The notes: generated by a model not told the origin, from the sequence alone. Numbered from the stretch's first letter, positions 34,616 through 46,521 are shown. The stretch is 64,000 bases of DNA from Natribacillus halophilus (GCF_900100185.1 NZ_FNEN01000002.1:355187-419186); one strand, 5' to 3'. Numbers and translations: made by a program.

Positions 34616-35335
34616 ATGTTCAAAAGAACCTTACACCGGCCTTTCCCGCTCCCTGATGAGCCCTGGTTAATGACGCAGACATGGAAAGAGGTATTATTCG
34701 CCCATTGGCCCGTTTCTCCGGAATATCTGCAAACTAAAATTCCGGATCCCCTGGAGATTGATACTTTTGATCGGCAAGCCTGGATCGGGATTATCCCGTT
34801 TGACCTCGTGCAATTACGGGCTCATTTTCTGCCACCCGTGCCCTTTGCTCATTCGTTTCCCGAAATTAATGTTAGAACGTACGTCACCTTTAATGGCCAA
34901 CCGGGGGTCTATTTTTTCAGCCTGAGTGCTGCTCATCGCCCCGCGGTCTTTGCGGCACGCACATTTTTCCACCTTCCTTATGATTATGCCGATATAAAGG
35001 TGAAAAAGAATAAAGAAACCACCGATTATCGCAGCGTACGAGAAGATAATGGTTTTGAAGCTACTTATCAACCGGCTTCACCCATTTATACAGCCGGAAA
35101 GCAAACGCTGGATCACTGGCTTACGGAACGCTATCGTTTGTACACAACCCATAAAAACAAGTTATACGCTCTCGATATCCATCACGTCCCCTGGCCGCTG
35201 CAACAAGCCGAAGCCAATATTCACGTAAATACCATCGCCGCCGGCCAGGGGCTGTCCTTACCCGATACAAAACCGTTGCTCCATTATGCCAGAAAGCAAA
35301 AAGTGTTCTTCTGGCCTCTGCACCGTTGCACCTGA
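34616..35335 (+). CDS. DUF2071 family protein (YqjF-like)
   Basis: 239-residue protein of unknown function. The opening PWLMTQTWKEVLFAHWPVSP and the later WIGIIPFDLVQLR are family markers; DUF2071 resembles acetoacetate decarboxylase folds. GAGGAGG precedes the ATG at 34616. It begins a rightward run of three genes between the tRNAs and gabD. Confidence 0.85.
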   Translation: MFKRTLHRPFPLPDEPWLMTQTWKEVLFAHWPVSPEYLQTKIPDPLEIDTFDRQAWIGIIPFDLVQLRAHFLPPVPFAHSFPEINVRTYVTFNGQPGVYFFSLSAAHRPAVFAARTFFHLPYDYADIKVKKNKETTDYRSVREDNGFEATYQPASPIYTAGKQTLDHWLTERYRLYTTHKNKLYALDIHHVPWPLQQAEANIHVNTIAAGQGLSLPDTKPLLHYARKQKVFFWPLHRCT

Positions 35336-35377
35336 TATGCTGATAGTGACCTTTTGACGATAGGAGCCTTAACACAA

Positions 35378-35896
35378 ATGATACGACAAGCGAGCAATGA
35401 AGACATAGAAGCAATAATGGCCATCGCATCCAAAGCTGTCCAGGTGATGAACGCGGAGGGAAGCGATCAATGGAACGAGTCGTATCCAACAGTGGAGCAT
35501 TTTTTGCAGGACATCGAGGAGCACACATTGTTCGTAATGGAAAACGACCAGCGTACGGTCGGTTTTATCACGATTGACCAGGATATACCTCAGCGCTTTG
35601 AACATCTATCATGGAGCTATCCTGATCATGAAGCCGGAACGTTTCACCGGCTTGCCGTCGATCCGGCTGTTCGCAATATCGGCGTGGCCGCAGAGCTTAT
35701 CCGTTTTGCCGAAGCTAAATGTCAGGATGAAGGCTTAAAAGCGATGAAAATTGATACGTACGCCCTTAACAAAAAAGCGCGCCATCTATTCGAACGTCTC
35801 GGTTACAACCTCGTCGGATATTCGCGTGGAGGGACCGACAGAACGCAACCGTTTTATTATTATGAGAAAGTATTAACCGATGAGGAGGCAGGATAA
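35378..35896 (+). CDS. GNAT family N-acetyltransferase
   Basis: 172-residue acetyl-CoA-dependent transferase of unknown substrate. The core is seen as FHRLAVDPAVRNIGVAAELI (acetyl-CoA loop, variant of RxxGxG with the second glycine replaced by V) and YALNKKARHLFERLGY. AGGAG precedes the ATG at 35378. Its stop is one base before the next start, so it is coupled to the aldo/keto reductase. Confidence 0.88.
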   Translation: MIRQASNEDIEAIMAIASKAVQVMNAEGSDQWNESYPTVEHFLQDIEEHTLFVMENDQRTVGFITIDQDIPQRFEHLSWSYPDHEAGTFHRLAVDPAVRNIGVAAELIRFAEAKCQDEGLKAMKIDTYALNKKARHLFERLGYNLVGYSRGGTDRTQPFYYYEKVLTDEEAG

Positions 35897-35897
35897 C

Positions 35898-36785
35898 ATG
35901 GAACGTTCAGAACGTATCAGAAACGCCTTGCACAATCGCACGGTTCCATTGCCCGATGGCACTTTACTTCCCAGCATTGGGCAAGGCACATGGAAAATGG
36001 GAGAGCACCCCGACAAAAAGGCTGATGAAATCAAAGCCTTGCAGATCGGCCTTGATTTAGGGATGAATGTCATTGACACAGCGGAAATGTATGGAGATGG
36101 ACAGTCTGAACGAGTCATCGGCGAGGCCCTCCACCAACGCAGGGATGAAGCTTTTCTCGTCTCGAAAGTGTATCCCCACAATGCAGGTTCAGGAAACATC
36201 CGCACGGCTTGTGAAAACAGTTTGCGTCGCTTGAGAACTGATTATCTGGACATGTACCTTTTGCACTGGCGAGGATTTTCAGGGTCCCTTGAGGACACCG
36301 TCGAGGGATTGGAAGCTCTCCGCGAGGAAGGCAAAATTTCAAGGTGGGGGGTATCCAACTTTGACACTCCGGATATGAAAGAACTGCTGGAGATCAAAAA
36401 TGGCAGTCATTGTGCCACGAATCAAGTGTTGTATCATTTAGGATCACGGGGCATTGATTATGATTTACGCCCATGGCACCGGGAACAGCAGATGCCGATG
36501 ATGGCCTACAGCCCGCTTGGACAGGGCGGTTCACTCATCAGCCAACTGACGAACAACCTGACCATTAAGGAAATAGCTGAAAAGCATGAGGCAAAACCAC
36601 TGCAAATCGCACTGGCATGGACGATTCGGACCAATGACGTCATCGCCATACCGAAAGGGACGAGCCCCACTCATGTGATTGAAAATGCCGAAGCCGCCAC
36701 GATCGAGTTGTCAGCGGCTGACCTGGAAAAGATCGACGAGGTTTTCCCAAAACCGGAGCAAAAAATGCCCCTGGATATCATTTAA
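35898..36785 (+). CDS. Aldo/keto reductase
   Basis: 295-residue NADPH-dependent carbonyl reductase. The tetrad is present: Asp and Tyr in NVIDTAEMYGDG, Lys in LVSKVYP and His in LLHWRG. The C-terminal cofactor motif IPKGTSPTHVIENA is also clear. GAGGAGG lies upstream of the ATG. Physiological substrate is unknown. Confidence 0.93.
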   Translation: MERSERIRNALHNRTVPLPDGTLLPSIGQGTWKMGEHPDKKADEIKALQIGLDLGMNVIDTAEMYGDGQSERVIGEALHQRRDEAFLVSKVYPHNAGSGNIRTACENSLRRLRTDYLDMYLLHWRGFSGSLEDTVEGLEALREEGKISRWGVSNFDTPDMKELLEIKNGSHCATNQVLYHLGSRGIDYDLRPWHREQQMPMMAYSPLGQGGSLISQLTNNLTIKEIAEKHEAKPLQIALAWTIRTNDVIAIPKGTSPTHVIENAEAATIELSAADLEKIDEVFPKPEQKMPLDII

Positions 36786-36823
36786 AAGAACGACCCCGGC
36801 ATGCTTGCAAGCACCGGGGTCGT
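36784..36823. terminator. Bidirectional terminator
   Basis: Perfect stem ACGACCCCGG/CCGGGGTCGT with a 14-base loop between the convergent reductase and gabD genes. The minus-strand side ends TTCTTTT. Confidence 0.85.
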
Positions 36824-36828
36824 GCACT

Positions 36829-38238
36829 TTATAGTTTAAGGGAAATATATTTCGTCTCCAGAAACTCATCCATTCCCTGGTGACCGCCCTCACGGCCGAT
36901 ACCGCTTTCTTTCCAGCCACCGAAGGGGGCTTGCGCCGTGGAAGGGCCGCCGTCGTTTAAGCCGACGATGCCGTATTCGAGTTGTTCGCTCAAGCGGATC
37001 GCTTTGGATACATCGCTCGTAAACAGATACGAAGCCAGGCCATAGATCGTATTGTTCGCCCGTTCAATGGCTTCCTCCTCGGTTTTAAACGTGGAGATCG
37101 GGGCGAGAGGGCCGAACGTTTCTTCATTCATACAGGCCATGTCCTCGGTTATCCCATTCATCACTGTGGGGGTGAGGAATAGACCGTCGGACTTTTTACC
37201 ACCGGTAACGACTTTTGCGCCTTGCTTCTCGGCATCTTCAATATGCGAAAGCACCTTGTCGACCGCATCCCCATCGATCATCGGACCGATATCGGTGGCT
37301 TCGTCCAGTCCGTTTCCGACATTTAGATCTTCAACCGCTTTTTTGAATTTGCTCGTAAATGTTTCTTCAATGGACTCGGCAACATAAATACGGTTCGCGC
37401 AGACACACGTTTGCCCGCCGTTGCGGAATTTGGATGTGACCGCCTGTTCAACCGCGTTATCGATGTCCGCGTCTTCAAGCACGATTAAAGGCGCATGGCC
37501 GCCGAGTTCAAGGGAAATTTTCTTCATCGTTTCGGCAGCACCGCTCATCAATGTTTTTCCGACTTCTGTGGAGCCGGTGAAGGTGAGCTTACGCACGCGT
37601 TTGTCTTTTTGCCAAGCCTCGGAAATTTCGCTGGCTGAACCGGTCACAACATTGATGACACCTTCGGGGATGCCTGCCTCACCCGCCAATTCCGCAAGTT
37701 TGAGGGCTGTGAGCGGCGTTTGTCCGGCAGGCTTGATGACGGCTGTACATCCGACCGCGAGTGCCGGCGCTATTTTTCGCGTGATCATGGCTGCCGGAAA
37801 GTTCCACGGGGTGATGGCGGCGACGACACCGACAGGTTGCTGTGTGACAAACAAGCGCTTGTCCGGTGCTGAAGCCGGGATTGTCTCCCCGTAGGCACGT
37901 TTTCCTTCTTCCGCGTACCATTTGATAAATGAATTCGCGTAACTAATCTCTCCGCGCGCTTCCTTAATTGATTTCCCCTGTTCTTTTGTCATCGTGCGCG
38001 CGAGTTCCTCATGGTTCTCGCCGATCAGCTGAAACCATTTCTCCAGTTTGTCGCTTCGATCCTGCGCCGTAAGTTTAGACCAACCCGGAAATGCTTCATA
38101 TGCCGCGTTAGCCGCTTTCTCTGCCTCATTTTTGCTCCCTTTCGGAACGGTATCAAGAACGTCTCCCGTTGCAGGATTGGTCACATCGGTTTGTTCAAGG
38201 CTCTCGCCTGTCCATTGGCCATTGATAAGTAATTGCAT
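36829..38238 (-). CDS. gabD: NAD(P)-dependent succinate-semialdehyde dehydrogenase
   Basis: 469-residue aldehyde dehydrogenase. The catalytic cysteine is in GGQTCVCANR, the general-base Glu in LELGGHAPLIV, and the cofactor loop in TFTGSTEVGKTL. Close in sequence to GabD, which oxidises succinate semialdehyde in GABA breakdown; no gabT is nearby, so the exact substrate is inferred. Confidence 0.85.
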   Translation of the reverse strand: MQLLINGQWTGESLEQTDVTNPATGDVLDTVPKGSKNEAEKAANAAYEAFPGWSKLTAQDRSDKLEKWFQLIGENHEELARTMTKEQGKSIKEARGEISYANSFIKWYAEEGKRAYGETIPASAPDKRLFVTQQPVGVVAAITPWNFPAAMITRKIAPALAVGCTAVIKPAGQTPLTALKLAELAGEAGIPEGVINVVTGSASEISEAWQKDKRVRKLTFTGSTEVGKTLMSGAAETMKKISLELGGHAPLIVLEDADIDNAVEQAVTSKFRNGGQTCVCANRIYVAESIEETFTSKFKKAVEDLNVGNGLDEATDIGPMIDGDAVDKVLSHIEDAEKQGAKVVTGGKKSDGLFLTPTVMNGITEDMACMNEETFGPLAPISTFKTEEEAIERANNTIYGLASYLFTSDVSKAIRLSEQLEYGIVGLNDGGPSTAQAPFGGWKESGIGREGGHQGMDEFLETKYISLKL

Positions 38239-38346
38239 CGTCGTGCGTCTCCTCCTTTTGCTTTTTCTTATCTATCCCCAAATGAGCAAAAGTTGAAACA
38301 TCGGCCGCAAATGATGGCAGAGGGCAGGGCGAGAGCCGCGCACCCC

Positions 38347-38480
38347 AAATGGACCATTCCGTCATTTTAAGGGGCGCTGGAACTGCCAGCGCCCCCCATT
38401 TGGATCATTCTTGCATTTTGGGGGGCGCAGCAAGCGCCAGCACCCCCCATTTTGATCACTTTTTCATTTTAAGGGTCGCG
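38347..38480. repeat. 51-bp tandem hairpin array C
   Basis: Three units marked by ATCATT-type starts at 38347, 38398 and 38449 (51-bp steps). The inverted repeat GGGGCGCTG/CAGCGCCCC is perfect in unit 1 and degenerate in units 2 and 3. This is the only notable content of the 308-base gap between gabD and purA, besides an A+T-poor stretch near the purA end. Confidence 0.85.
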
Positions 38481-38546
38481 GGAGTGCGTTCTTGCTTGAG
38501 CCCGGTGGGACCGGGTCATTTACCCCAACCTGCACTAGCTCTTCAC

Positions 38547-39866
<1,320 letters not shown>

Positions 39867-39966
39867 TCATGTTTTATCATAAAACCGGACTTTATTGTAT
39901 CAAAATGAGTAAATGCCGTCAAAATTTCCGAACGGTTTCAACCATCGTCCACTCTTTCGTTCGTCA

Positions 39967-41328
39967 TTATGCTCCGGGCGGCGCTACATTTTCGTCGTAT
40001 TTGCGATCGAGGTTCACAAATTTGTTGTATTCCTTAATAAACGCAAGCTCGACGTTTCCTACGGGGCCGTTTCTTTGCTTGGAAATAATAATTTCAATGA
40101 TGTTTTGATTTTCGGCTTCCTGATCGTAATAATCTTCCCTGTATAAAAAAGCAACGATATCCGCGTCTTGCTCAATGCTCCCGGACTCCCGCAAATCCGA
40201 CATCATCGGGCGTTTATCCTGGCGTGACTCCACGCCCCTGGAAAGCTGCGACAGAGCAATGACCGGCACATTCAACTCGCGGGCGATCGCTTTAAGGTTA
40301 CGTGAGATTTCCGACACTTCTTGTTGACGGCTTTCCGACCCCCGTCCCTGAATAAGTTGCAGGTAATCGATTAAAACCATGCCAAGCCCTTTCTCCTGCT
40401 GCAAACGCCGACACTTGGCACGGATATCCGCGACTTTAATCCCGGGAGAATCATCGATATAAACACCGGCACGCGAAAGTGTGCCCATCGCCATCGTCAG
40501 TTTTTCCCAATCTTCTTCCAGCAGTTGGCCCGTGCGCAGACGGGAACCGTCGATATTTCCTTCTGCGCAAAGCATGCGTTGTACGAGCTGTGACGCCCCC
40601 ATTTCCAGGCTGAAGATCGCCACATTCTCATCGGTTTTCGTCGCGATATTTTGTGTGATATTGAGGGCAAAGGCTGTTTTTCCCATGGAAGGCCGGGCGG
40701 CAACGATGATTAAATCACTGTTCTGAAAACCCGCGGTCATGCGGTCCAGCTCCTGGAAACCACTGGCGACCCCCGTGAGGGCATCACTGCGACTCTGCAG
40801 CATTTCCAGGTTGTCATAGGTCTCCATGAGCACTTCCTTGATGGATTGAAACGCCCCCGGAGCTCGGCGGTTCGACACCTCCAGAATCTTTCGTTCCGCA
40901 TCCCCGAGCACATCTTCCACTTCTTGTTCTTCCGTGTACCCTTCGGAAACGATAGACGTTGCCGCGCGGATGAGCCGACGTAATAGCGCTTTTTCCTCAA
41001 TGATCCGTGCGTAATAACCGACATTGGCGGCCGTGGGAACAGCATTGGCGAGATCGGTGAGATAAGAGATTCCACCCGCTTCTTCCAGCCATTCATAATC
41101 CTGTAATTGCGAGGTGACCGTTACAAGATCAATAGGCTCTCCCTTTTCGGAAAGATCGCTCATGGTCCGGAAAATCCGTTGGTGGGCAGCCCGGTAAAAA
41201 TCATCGGGCTTTAGACGATCAAGAGCGCTGGCAAGGGATTCGGCTTCAAGGAAAATCGCACCTAATACGGCTTGTTCAGCTGCTATATTTTGTGGCGGGG
41301 TCCTGTCCCCGGTCAATAAATCACTCAA
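39967..41328 (-). CDS. dnaB: Replicative DNA helicase DnaB
   Basis: 453-residue hexameric fork helicase (called DnaC in B. subtilis). The N-terminal primase-binding domain begins TPPQNIAAEQAVLGAIF; the RecA-like core has Walker A ARPSMGKTAFAL and motif VLIDYLQLIQG. The start is probably TTG at 41328 (AAAGGAGG seven bases upstream), although an adjacent GTG fits too. It follows rplI closely, as in bacilli. Confidence 0.96.
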   Translation of the reverse strand: MSDLLTGDRTPPQNIAAEQAVLGAIFLEAESLASALDRLKPDDFYRAAHQRIFRTMSDLSEKGEPIDLVTVTSQLQDYEWLEEAGGISYLTDLANAVPTAANVGYYARIIEEKALLRRLIRAATSIVSEGYTEEQEVEDVLGDAERKILEVSNRRAPGAFQSIKEVLMETYDNLEMLQSRSDALTGVASGFQELDRMTAGFQNSDLIIVAARPSMGKTAFALNITQNIATKTDENVAIFSLEMGASQLVQRMLCAEGNIDGSRLRTGQLLEEDWEKLTMAMGTLSRAGVYIDDSPGIKVADIRAKCRRLQQEKGLGMVLIDYLQLIQGRGSESRQQEVSEISRNLKAIARELNVPVIALSQLSRGVESRQDKRPMMSDLRESGSIEQDADIVAFLYREDYYDQEAENQNIIEIIISKQRNGPVGNVELAFIKEYNKFVNLDRKYDENVAPPGA

Positions 41329-41355
41329 CACACAGCCTCCTTTCCCCACTCATGT

Positions 41356-41802
41356 CTAGTTTTGCGCTTTAACATGAACATCAACCGTAGCGATGATTTG
41401 CGGATGAATCTTGATCCCGACTTTTGTTACCCCAAGCGTACGGATGGGCTCTTTCAAATCGATTTTGCGCTTATCTATATCGAACCCTTTTTGTTTGAGC
41501 GCCTCTGTAATTTGCTTGGTAGATACCGCTCCGAAGAGACGGCCTGCTTCGCCTGCCTTCGCGGAAATCTCCACGGTCGTCTCTTCCAGTTCCATCTTTT
41601 TCAGCTGCGCATTTTCGAGCTCCTGTTGGGCTTTTCGTTCATCCTGTTCTTTTTTCTTTTCCAGTTGTTTGAGATTGCTTTTTGTGGCTTCGACAGCAAG
41701 GTCATTCTTAAATAGATAATTACGGGCATAACCTTCGGATACGTCTTTAACTTCGCCTTTTTTCCCTTTGCCTTTAACATCTTTTTGAAAAATGACTTTC
41801 AA
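41356..41802 (-). CDS. rplI: Ribosomal protein L9
   Basis: 148-residue large-subunit protein: N-terminal domain [19 protein letters not shown], a long connecting helix, and a C-terminal rRNA-binding domain. Its start overlaps gdpP by four bases (ATGA), so the two are coupled. Confidence 0.97.
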   Translation of the reverse strand: MKVIFQKDVKGKGKKGEVKDVSEGYARNYLFKNDLAVEATKSNLKQLEKKKEQDERKAQQELENAQLKKMELEETTVEISAKAGEAGRLFGAVSTKQITEALKQKGFDIDKRKIDLKEPIRTLGVTKVGIKIHPQIIATVDVHVKAQN

Positions 41803-43769
41803 TCTGTACTTCCTCCTTCCAAATATTCATCGATGGCCGTTTGCAAACGGTTCTCAGCTTCCGATAAAGAAACCGTATCCAATTGGACAGCGGCATTGGT
41901 AAGATGACCGCCACCGCCTAATTTTTCCATAATGATCTGAACATTTACATCTCCCAACGAACGGGCGCTGATGCTGACACGTTGATCTTTCAGCTTTGAA
42001 ATCACAAAAGATCCCTTGATACCGTTCATCGTGAGCAACGTATCCGCCGTCTGCGCGATGAGTACTTGATGGTAATATGCCTCATCTTCGTTACGCGCAA
42101 TCGCCATGCCGTCATGATAGATATAGGCTTTCTCAATCAGTCGGGAGCGCTGTATATATTGATCAAGGTCTTCTTTTAACAGCAGTTGCACAGCTGTCGT
42201 GTCGGCGCCGTTGGCCTTAAGATAGGAGGCGGCATCAAAGGTGCGGGACCCGGTGCGGATACTGAAATTTTTCGTGTCCACCATCATCCCGGCGAGCATG
42301 GCGGTTGCTTCCAGGGCATCCATCGATACCCGCTTCGGCTGATACTCCAAAAGTTCCGTGACCAGCTCCGACGCCGAAGAGGCATAGGGTTCCATATAGA
42401 CGAGGGCAGGGTCATCGATGAACTCCTCGCCCCGGCGGTGATGGTCGAGCACGACGACACGATGAACACGATTAAGCAGCTTCGGTTCAATCACGAGCGA
42501 CGGTTTATGGGTGTCCACGACGACGAGGAGCGTTTGCCTTGTTAAATGCTCCAGAGATTCGCTTGGCGTTATAAATCGCGACCAGAGATATTCGTGTTGT
42601 TCCACTTCATCCATAAGCTTTTGCACATCCGGACTGACTTCATCGGGATCAACGACGATATAGGCATCTTTTTCATTCACTTCCGCGACTTTCAATACGC
42701 CAATGCCGGCGCCGATCGCGTCCATATCAGGGTTTTTGTGGCCCATGACGATCACCTGGTCACTTTCAAGCACGAAATCGCGAAGCGCGTGGGAAATGAC
42801 ACGGGCACGCACGCGGGTTCTTTTTTCGATCGCATTTGATTTGCCGCCGTAAAAACGGACTTGCCCGTTCCTTTCTTTAATAACCACCTGATCTCCGCCT
42901 CGTCCGAGGGCGAGGTCCAGGCTGGACTGGGCAAGTGCCCCGAGTTCTCGGGGGGTCTTTTCGCCACTGCCGATGCCGATGCTGAGTGTGAGCGCGACAT
43001 TTTCCTTTGACGTCCGCTCGCGGATATCGTCGATGATTTGAAAACGATTCGTCTCAATATCGGTAAGGATTTGATAATCCAGCAGCGCGATAAACCGGTC
43101 ATCAGCCACACTTCTTAAGAAGATATTATGCTCATTCGCCCATTGATTGAGCAGGGAAAGCACCCCTCCCCGCAGACGACTCGTCACCTGATCATCCAAT
43201 CCCTGTGTCACGTCATCATAATTGTCCAACAAAATATGAGCGATAACCATTTGTTCCTGGTCGTATAATTCCTGTGTTTGAACCGTTTCCGTCATATCAA
43301 AAAAATATAAAAGCCGCTCTTCCGCCCGTTGATACACATAATACTCACGATCATTCATTTGCAGGTGATGTTCTGTCTGCTTGTTTTGAAGTAAGCCGGG
43401 CAAATCGCTGGAAAGGGCGGTAATGGATTTTCCCAAATATTCATCCGGTAGATAAGCATGCAGATATGGATTAACCCATTGAATGTGTTCGTTTTGATCA
43501 TACAATAAAATACCGACAGGCAAATTTGTGACAGCCTTCTCTCCCGCACGATTGACACGATGGCTTAACGTTGAAATGTATTTTGCCAAATCCGCCTGCA
43601 CTTGTTTGAGCACATAGTAGGCAAGCCACCCAAAACCGATGAGAATAGCAAACCCTACCAATGCCAGTTGCCATTGAAAGAAAGCAAGTATCGTGTTCAT
43701 AACAACCGCTATGACGAAAACGAACACAATCGGATAATAATACCAATGCTTTTTTAAAAGATTGGGCAT
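41799..43769 (-). CDS. gdpP: Cyclic-di-AMP phosphodiesterase GdpP
   Basis: 656-residue membrane enzyme that hydrolyses c-di-AMP to pApA. Two N-terminal transmembrane helices are followed by a PAS-like domain, a degenerate GGDEF domain ([12 protein letters not shown] region) and the DHH/DHHA1 unit, with metal motifs [20 protein letters not shown] and LDHHRRG, and [12 protein letters not shown] near the end. c-di-AMP governs potassium and osmolyte balance, relevant in a salt-adapted cell. Confidence 0.95.
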   Translation of the reverse strand: MPNLLKKHWYYYPIVFVFVIAVVMNTILAFFQWQLALVGFAILIGFGWLAYYVLKQVQADLAKYISTLSHRVNRAGEKAVTNLPVGILLYDQNEHIQWVNPYLHAYLPDEYLGKSITALSSDLPGLLQNKQTEHHLQMNDREYYVYQRAEERLLYFFDMTETVQTQELYDQEQMVIAHILLDNYDDVTQGLDDQVTSRLRGGVLSLLNQWANEHNIFLRSVADDRFIALLDYQILTDIETNRFQIIDDIRERTSKENVALTLSIGIGSGEKTPRELGALAQSSLDLALGRGGDQVVIKERNGQVRFYGGKSNAIEKRTRVRARVISHALRDFVLESDQVIVMGHKNPDMDAIGAGIGVLKVAEVNEKDAYIVVDPDEVSPDVQKLMDEVEQHEYLWSRFITPSESLEHLTRQTLLVVVDTHKPSLVIEPKLLNRVHRVVVLDHHRRGEEFIDDPALVYMEPYASSASELVTELLEYQPKRVSMDALEATAMLAGMMVDTKNFSIRTGSRTFDAASYLKANGADTTAVQLLLKEDLDQYIQRSRLIEKAYIYHDGMAIARNEDEAYYHQVLIAQTADTLLTMNGIKGSFVISKLKDQRVSISARSLGDVNVQIIMEKLGGGGHLTNAAVQLDTVSLSEAENRLQTAIDEYLEGGSTD

Positions 43770-43780
43770 CTGTACAACCC

Positions 43781-44725
43781 CTACTTCTTTTCAGATTTGA
43801 TCCGGTTTTTTAAATCAAGGCCGATATCCAATATCCCAAGAATTCGTACGAACACTTGGACGAGCGGAAGCATTAATCCCGGAAAAAGGATCAGGATTGG
43901 AAGCGCTCTTGTTATATTTCGCATATAGACAAACTGGAACATGACCGATGCACCCTGAATGATCATGGCAAATTCCAGTAATGGAAAAATATTGGATACA
44001 ATCATATGCATCGTTGTACCCTGATCTTCGATGACCGCCAGGCTCATAATAATGCCGGCCAGGTAGAACCAAAGAAAAAACCTTGGCAGAGACCATTCAC
44101 GCAGTGGCGGAAACCGATAAGCGCGAGAGGTGAACCTTCGCAAAAATTGATGGGAAATAACCTGTGTCAAAAAAGCATACCCAATGCCTGTCATAACCAT
44201 AATTAATGGGGCCACTTGCGGGATTTGTCCGATATTATCGCGATACATATCCAGCTGTTCCTCATCTACTTCCTGATCAAGGGACGTTAATACTTGTTCA
44301 GCCGAATCAACCGAATCTTCCATCCCGCTTTGCAACGCTTCAAAAGGATGGATATCCAGAATCACAACCGAACCGACGAATAGAAGTACAAGTGTAAAAA
44401 TGTAGCTGATACTGCCTGCGTAGAGGGTCTGAAAGGCTGAGCGTTTACGATAGTAACTGATCCCGACGACATAACCGCCGACGGCAAAAAGAAGCACGAG
44501 TGGAATGGCAAACGCCGAAGCAATTAATAAGCTGACAACAAAACTGACAGCAAGAACCATCGCTCCGGGCTTCGGCCCAAAACGGATCGTGTAAATCAGA
44601 AGGGGAAGGGGAAGGATCCAGACGAATATGATCCCCAACACAGGGATGTAAACGGTTGCCGCCGTCAAAACTGCGAAAAGGGCAGTCATTACGGCTCCCT
44701 CAGTTAATTTTCGTGATTGATTCAT
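43781..44725 (-). CDS. yybS: YybS family membrane protein (DUF2232)
   Basis: 314-residue protein with about eight transmembrane segments, resembling the S-component fold of ECF transporters at its N-terminus (EGAVMTALFAVLTAATVYIP). Function is unknown. GGGGTGG precedes the ATG at 44725. It precedes gdpP by 11 bases, the standard Bacillus order. Confidence 0.88.
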   Translation of the reverse strand: MNQSRKLTEGAVMTALFAVLTAATVYIPVLGIIFVWILPLPLLIYTIRFGPKPGAMVLAVSFVVSLLIASAFAIPLVLLFAVGGYVVGISYYRKRSAFQTLYAGSISYIFTLVLLFVGSVVILDIHPFEALQSGMEDSVDSAEQVLTSLDQEVDEEQLDMYRDNIGQIPQVAPLIMVMTGIGYAFLTQVISHQFLRRFTSRAYRFPPLREWSLPRFFLWFYLAGIIMSLAVIEDQGTTMHMIVSNIFPLLEFAMIIQGASVMFQFVYMRNITRALPILILFPGLMLPLVQVFVRILGILDIGLDLKNRIKSEKK

Positions 44726-44820
44726 GCAGCCACCCCTTGAAACTTGGCCATTCAGGTTCAACCAGCCATTTCACTTTATGTTTTACTGGTCTATTGTAGC
44801 CCATACATCTTTAAAATGAA

Positions 44821-44852
44821 AGAAGAACACTGCCATCGGTTCGGCAGTGTTC
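44821..44852 (-). terminator. Terminator of the rpsF-ssb-rpsR operon
   Basis: Perfect 10-bp stem GAACACTGCC/GGCAGTGTTC followed by TTCTTTCATTTT on the minus strand, 10 bases after the rpsR stop. Confidence 0.85.
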
Positions 44853-44862
44853 GTGATACCCA

Positions 44863-45090
44863 TTAATCCTCTTTGGCATATGGGAGCAATGCAGCTTGAC
44901 GAGCACGTTTAATCGCTGTCGTCAATTTGCGTTGATACTTTGCGGATGTTCCTGTTACCCGTCTAGGCAAAATCTTTCCTCGATCAGAGATGAACTTACG
45001 GAGAAGATCCACATCTTTATAATCGATTTTTTCGATTTTATTAACGGTAAAGTAACATACTTTTCTACGCTTGCCTCTACGACGTGCCAT
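44863..45090 (-). CDS. rpsR: Ribosomal protein S18
   Basis: 75-residue small-subunit protein ([14 protein letters not shown] at the start, then [15 protein letters not shown]). It binds 16S rRNA as a heterodimer with S6, which is encoded two genes upstream. Confidence 0.98.
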   Translation of the reverse strand: MARRRGKRRKVCYFTVNKIEKIDYKDVDLLRKFISDRGKILPRRVTGTSAKYQRKLTTAIKRARQAALLPYAKED

Positions 45091-45126
45091 TGGTCTCCCT
45101 CCTTCTGTCAGTTTTCGGCAAAGAGG

Positions 45127-45633
45127 CTAGAAAGGTAAATCGTCGTCGGAAATATCGATCGGTTCTCCGTCATTGGAGATAGGATCGTCATTCAAGTTAG
45201 ACGTGTTTCCCCGCGATTCCTGACCATAACCTTGTTGATTGTACGACCCGGAACTAGCGGGAGCAGAGCCTTGACCCATGCCTTGCTCGGAACCACCCCG
45301 GTTCGCGGTAACATTACGGGGCTCTAAAAATTGCACGCTTTCCGCCTGAACTTCCACCATGTTCACACGGCGCCCCTCCTGATTTTCAAAACTACGACTT
45401 TGTACGCGGCCGTCAATGCCCGCCAAACTTCCTTTTTTTAAATAATTGGCGACATTTTCCGCCTGTTTTCTCCAAACGACGCAGTTTAAAAAATCAGCTT
45501 CCCGTTCTCCGTGCTGGTTGGTAAACGGCCGATTAACGGCGATGCCGAAGTTCGCCACTGCTATACCGTTTGGGGTGTACCGCAATTCAGGGTCACGGGT
45601 GAGACGTCCGACAAGTACGACGCGATTAATCAT
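45127..45633 (-). CDS. ssb: Single-stranded DNA-binding protein SsbA
   Basis: 168 residues: an OB-fold domain (about 1-105, starting [19 protein letters not shown]), a Gly/Ser/Gln-rich disordered linker, and the acidic protein-docking tip DDDLPF. The ATG at 45633 has GGGAGGGG upstream. Sits between rpsF and rpsR as in other Firmicutes. Confidence 0.98.
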   Translation of the reverse strand: MINRVVLVGRLTRDPELRYTPNGIAVANFGIAVNRPFTNQHGEREADFLNCVVWRKQAENVANYLKKGSLAGIDGRVQSRSFENQEGRRVNMVEVQAESVQFLEPRNVTANRGGSEQGMGQGSAPASSGSYNQQGYGQESRGNTSNLNDDPISNDGEPIDISDDDLPF

Positions 45634-45664
45634 TCCAACCCCTCCCATTTATTTGAAGATTCCA

Positions 45665-45952
45665 CTAGTCATCATCTCGAACAACGAGCGTTCGGATGAC
45701 ATCATCGGAAAGTTTAACCCGGCGGTCAAACTCATTGATGGCATCGGGTGTTGCCTGTAGCTTTAAAACGACATAGTAACCTTCACGGAAATCATTGATT
45801 TCATAAGCGAGACGACGTCTCCCTTTTTCATCGACATCCGTGACTTCCGCTCCATTATCGGAAAGGATTTGGTTCAAACGTTCGATCAACGCTTTGATCG
45901 CATCCTCGTCCAATGTCGGTTTAACGATATACAGAATCTCGTAATTACGCAC
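45665..45952 (-). CDS. rpsF: Ribosomal protein S6
   Basis: 95-residue small-subunit protein (RNYEILYIVKPTLDE...). The start is GTG at 45952 with the very strong site AAAGGAGGTG. First gene of the operon; the leader can fold to hide that site (see the next entry). Confidence 0.97.
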   Translation of the reverse strand: MRNYEILYIVKPTLDEDAIKALIERLNQILSDNGAEVTDVDEKGRRRLAYEINDFREGYYVVLKLQATPDAINEFDRRVKLSDDVIRTLVVRDDD

Positions 45953-45958
45953 GCGTGT

Positions 45959-46006
45959 CACCTCCTTTTGGTCTAAGCGGCCCCCATCCATGACGGGAGC
46001 AAGGAG
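45959..46006 (-). promoter_or_regulatory. Candidate S6:S18 autoregulatory leader
   Basis: In the rpsF mRNA, CUCCUU (46001-46006) can pair with the AAGGAG of the ribosome site (45961-45967). Inside lies a second stem, GCUCCC (45995-46000) with GGGGGC (45980-45985), followed by an unpaired stretch starting CCG. Known S6:S18 binding motifs have a conserved CCG beside such a stem. The fit is by eye only. Confidence 0.55.
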
Positions 46007-46235
46007 CAAAAACCGGGCGTTTGCCCTCTATTTACTCACATCATAGTATTGTAACAGGTACACCTCCTATAGACAATAGCCTGGACGTATTTTGTTGTGA
46101 GTTTCGCTGTAATTTGATATTGACGATCACATGTTTGCTTCTGTTAAATACAGTATATCATGGTCAGCAAGAAAGGCAAGCAAAAATTATAAAAAAACGA
46201 AATTGCAACGACCACGCAATTTCACGTGAACTCTG

Positions 46236-46418
46236 TAGCCTAACCCGAGGTTGGCCCATGAGCCAATTTGATGCCTTAACCCAAGGTATACACGGGCTTT
46301 AGGTCGTCATAAACCACTTTTGATGACCTAACTCGAAGCATGCACGGGCGCTAGGTCATCATAACCCACTTTTGATGACTTAACCCACAGTATACACGGG
46401 CTTTAGGTCGTCATGACC
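46236..46418. repeat. 52-bp tandem hairpin array D
   Basis: TTGATG marks units at 46268, 46320 and 46372 (52 and 52 bp). Each unit contains inverted arms AGGTCATCA/TGATGACCT and the block ACACGGGC. The core TTGATGACCTAAC resembles the TTGACGACCTAAC core of array B. It sits between rpsF and the ParR-like gene. The rest of 46007-46521 shows no gene. Confidence 0.88.
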
Positions 46419-46521
46419 GATCCAATTCCACCAAATTCTTCTAAAATATGATCGAAATTATAACAGCGAAACAGGCATAGCCTCGGTTAGACTATACCTG
46501 CTTCCAGAGGAAACCATATCT

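Noticed and set aside
46219..46234. Second parS (TTTCACGTGAA core)
   Set aside because: Five of 16 bases differ from consensus, including both ends, so ParB binding is unlikely.
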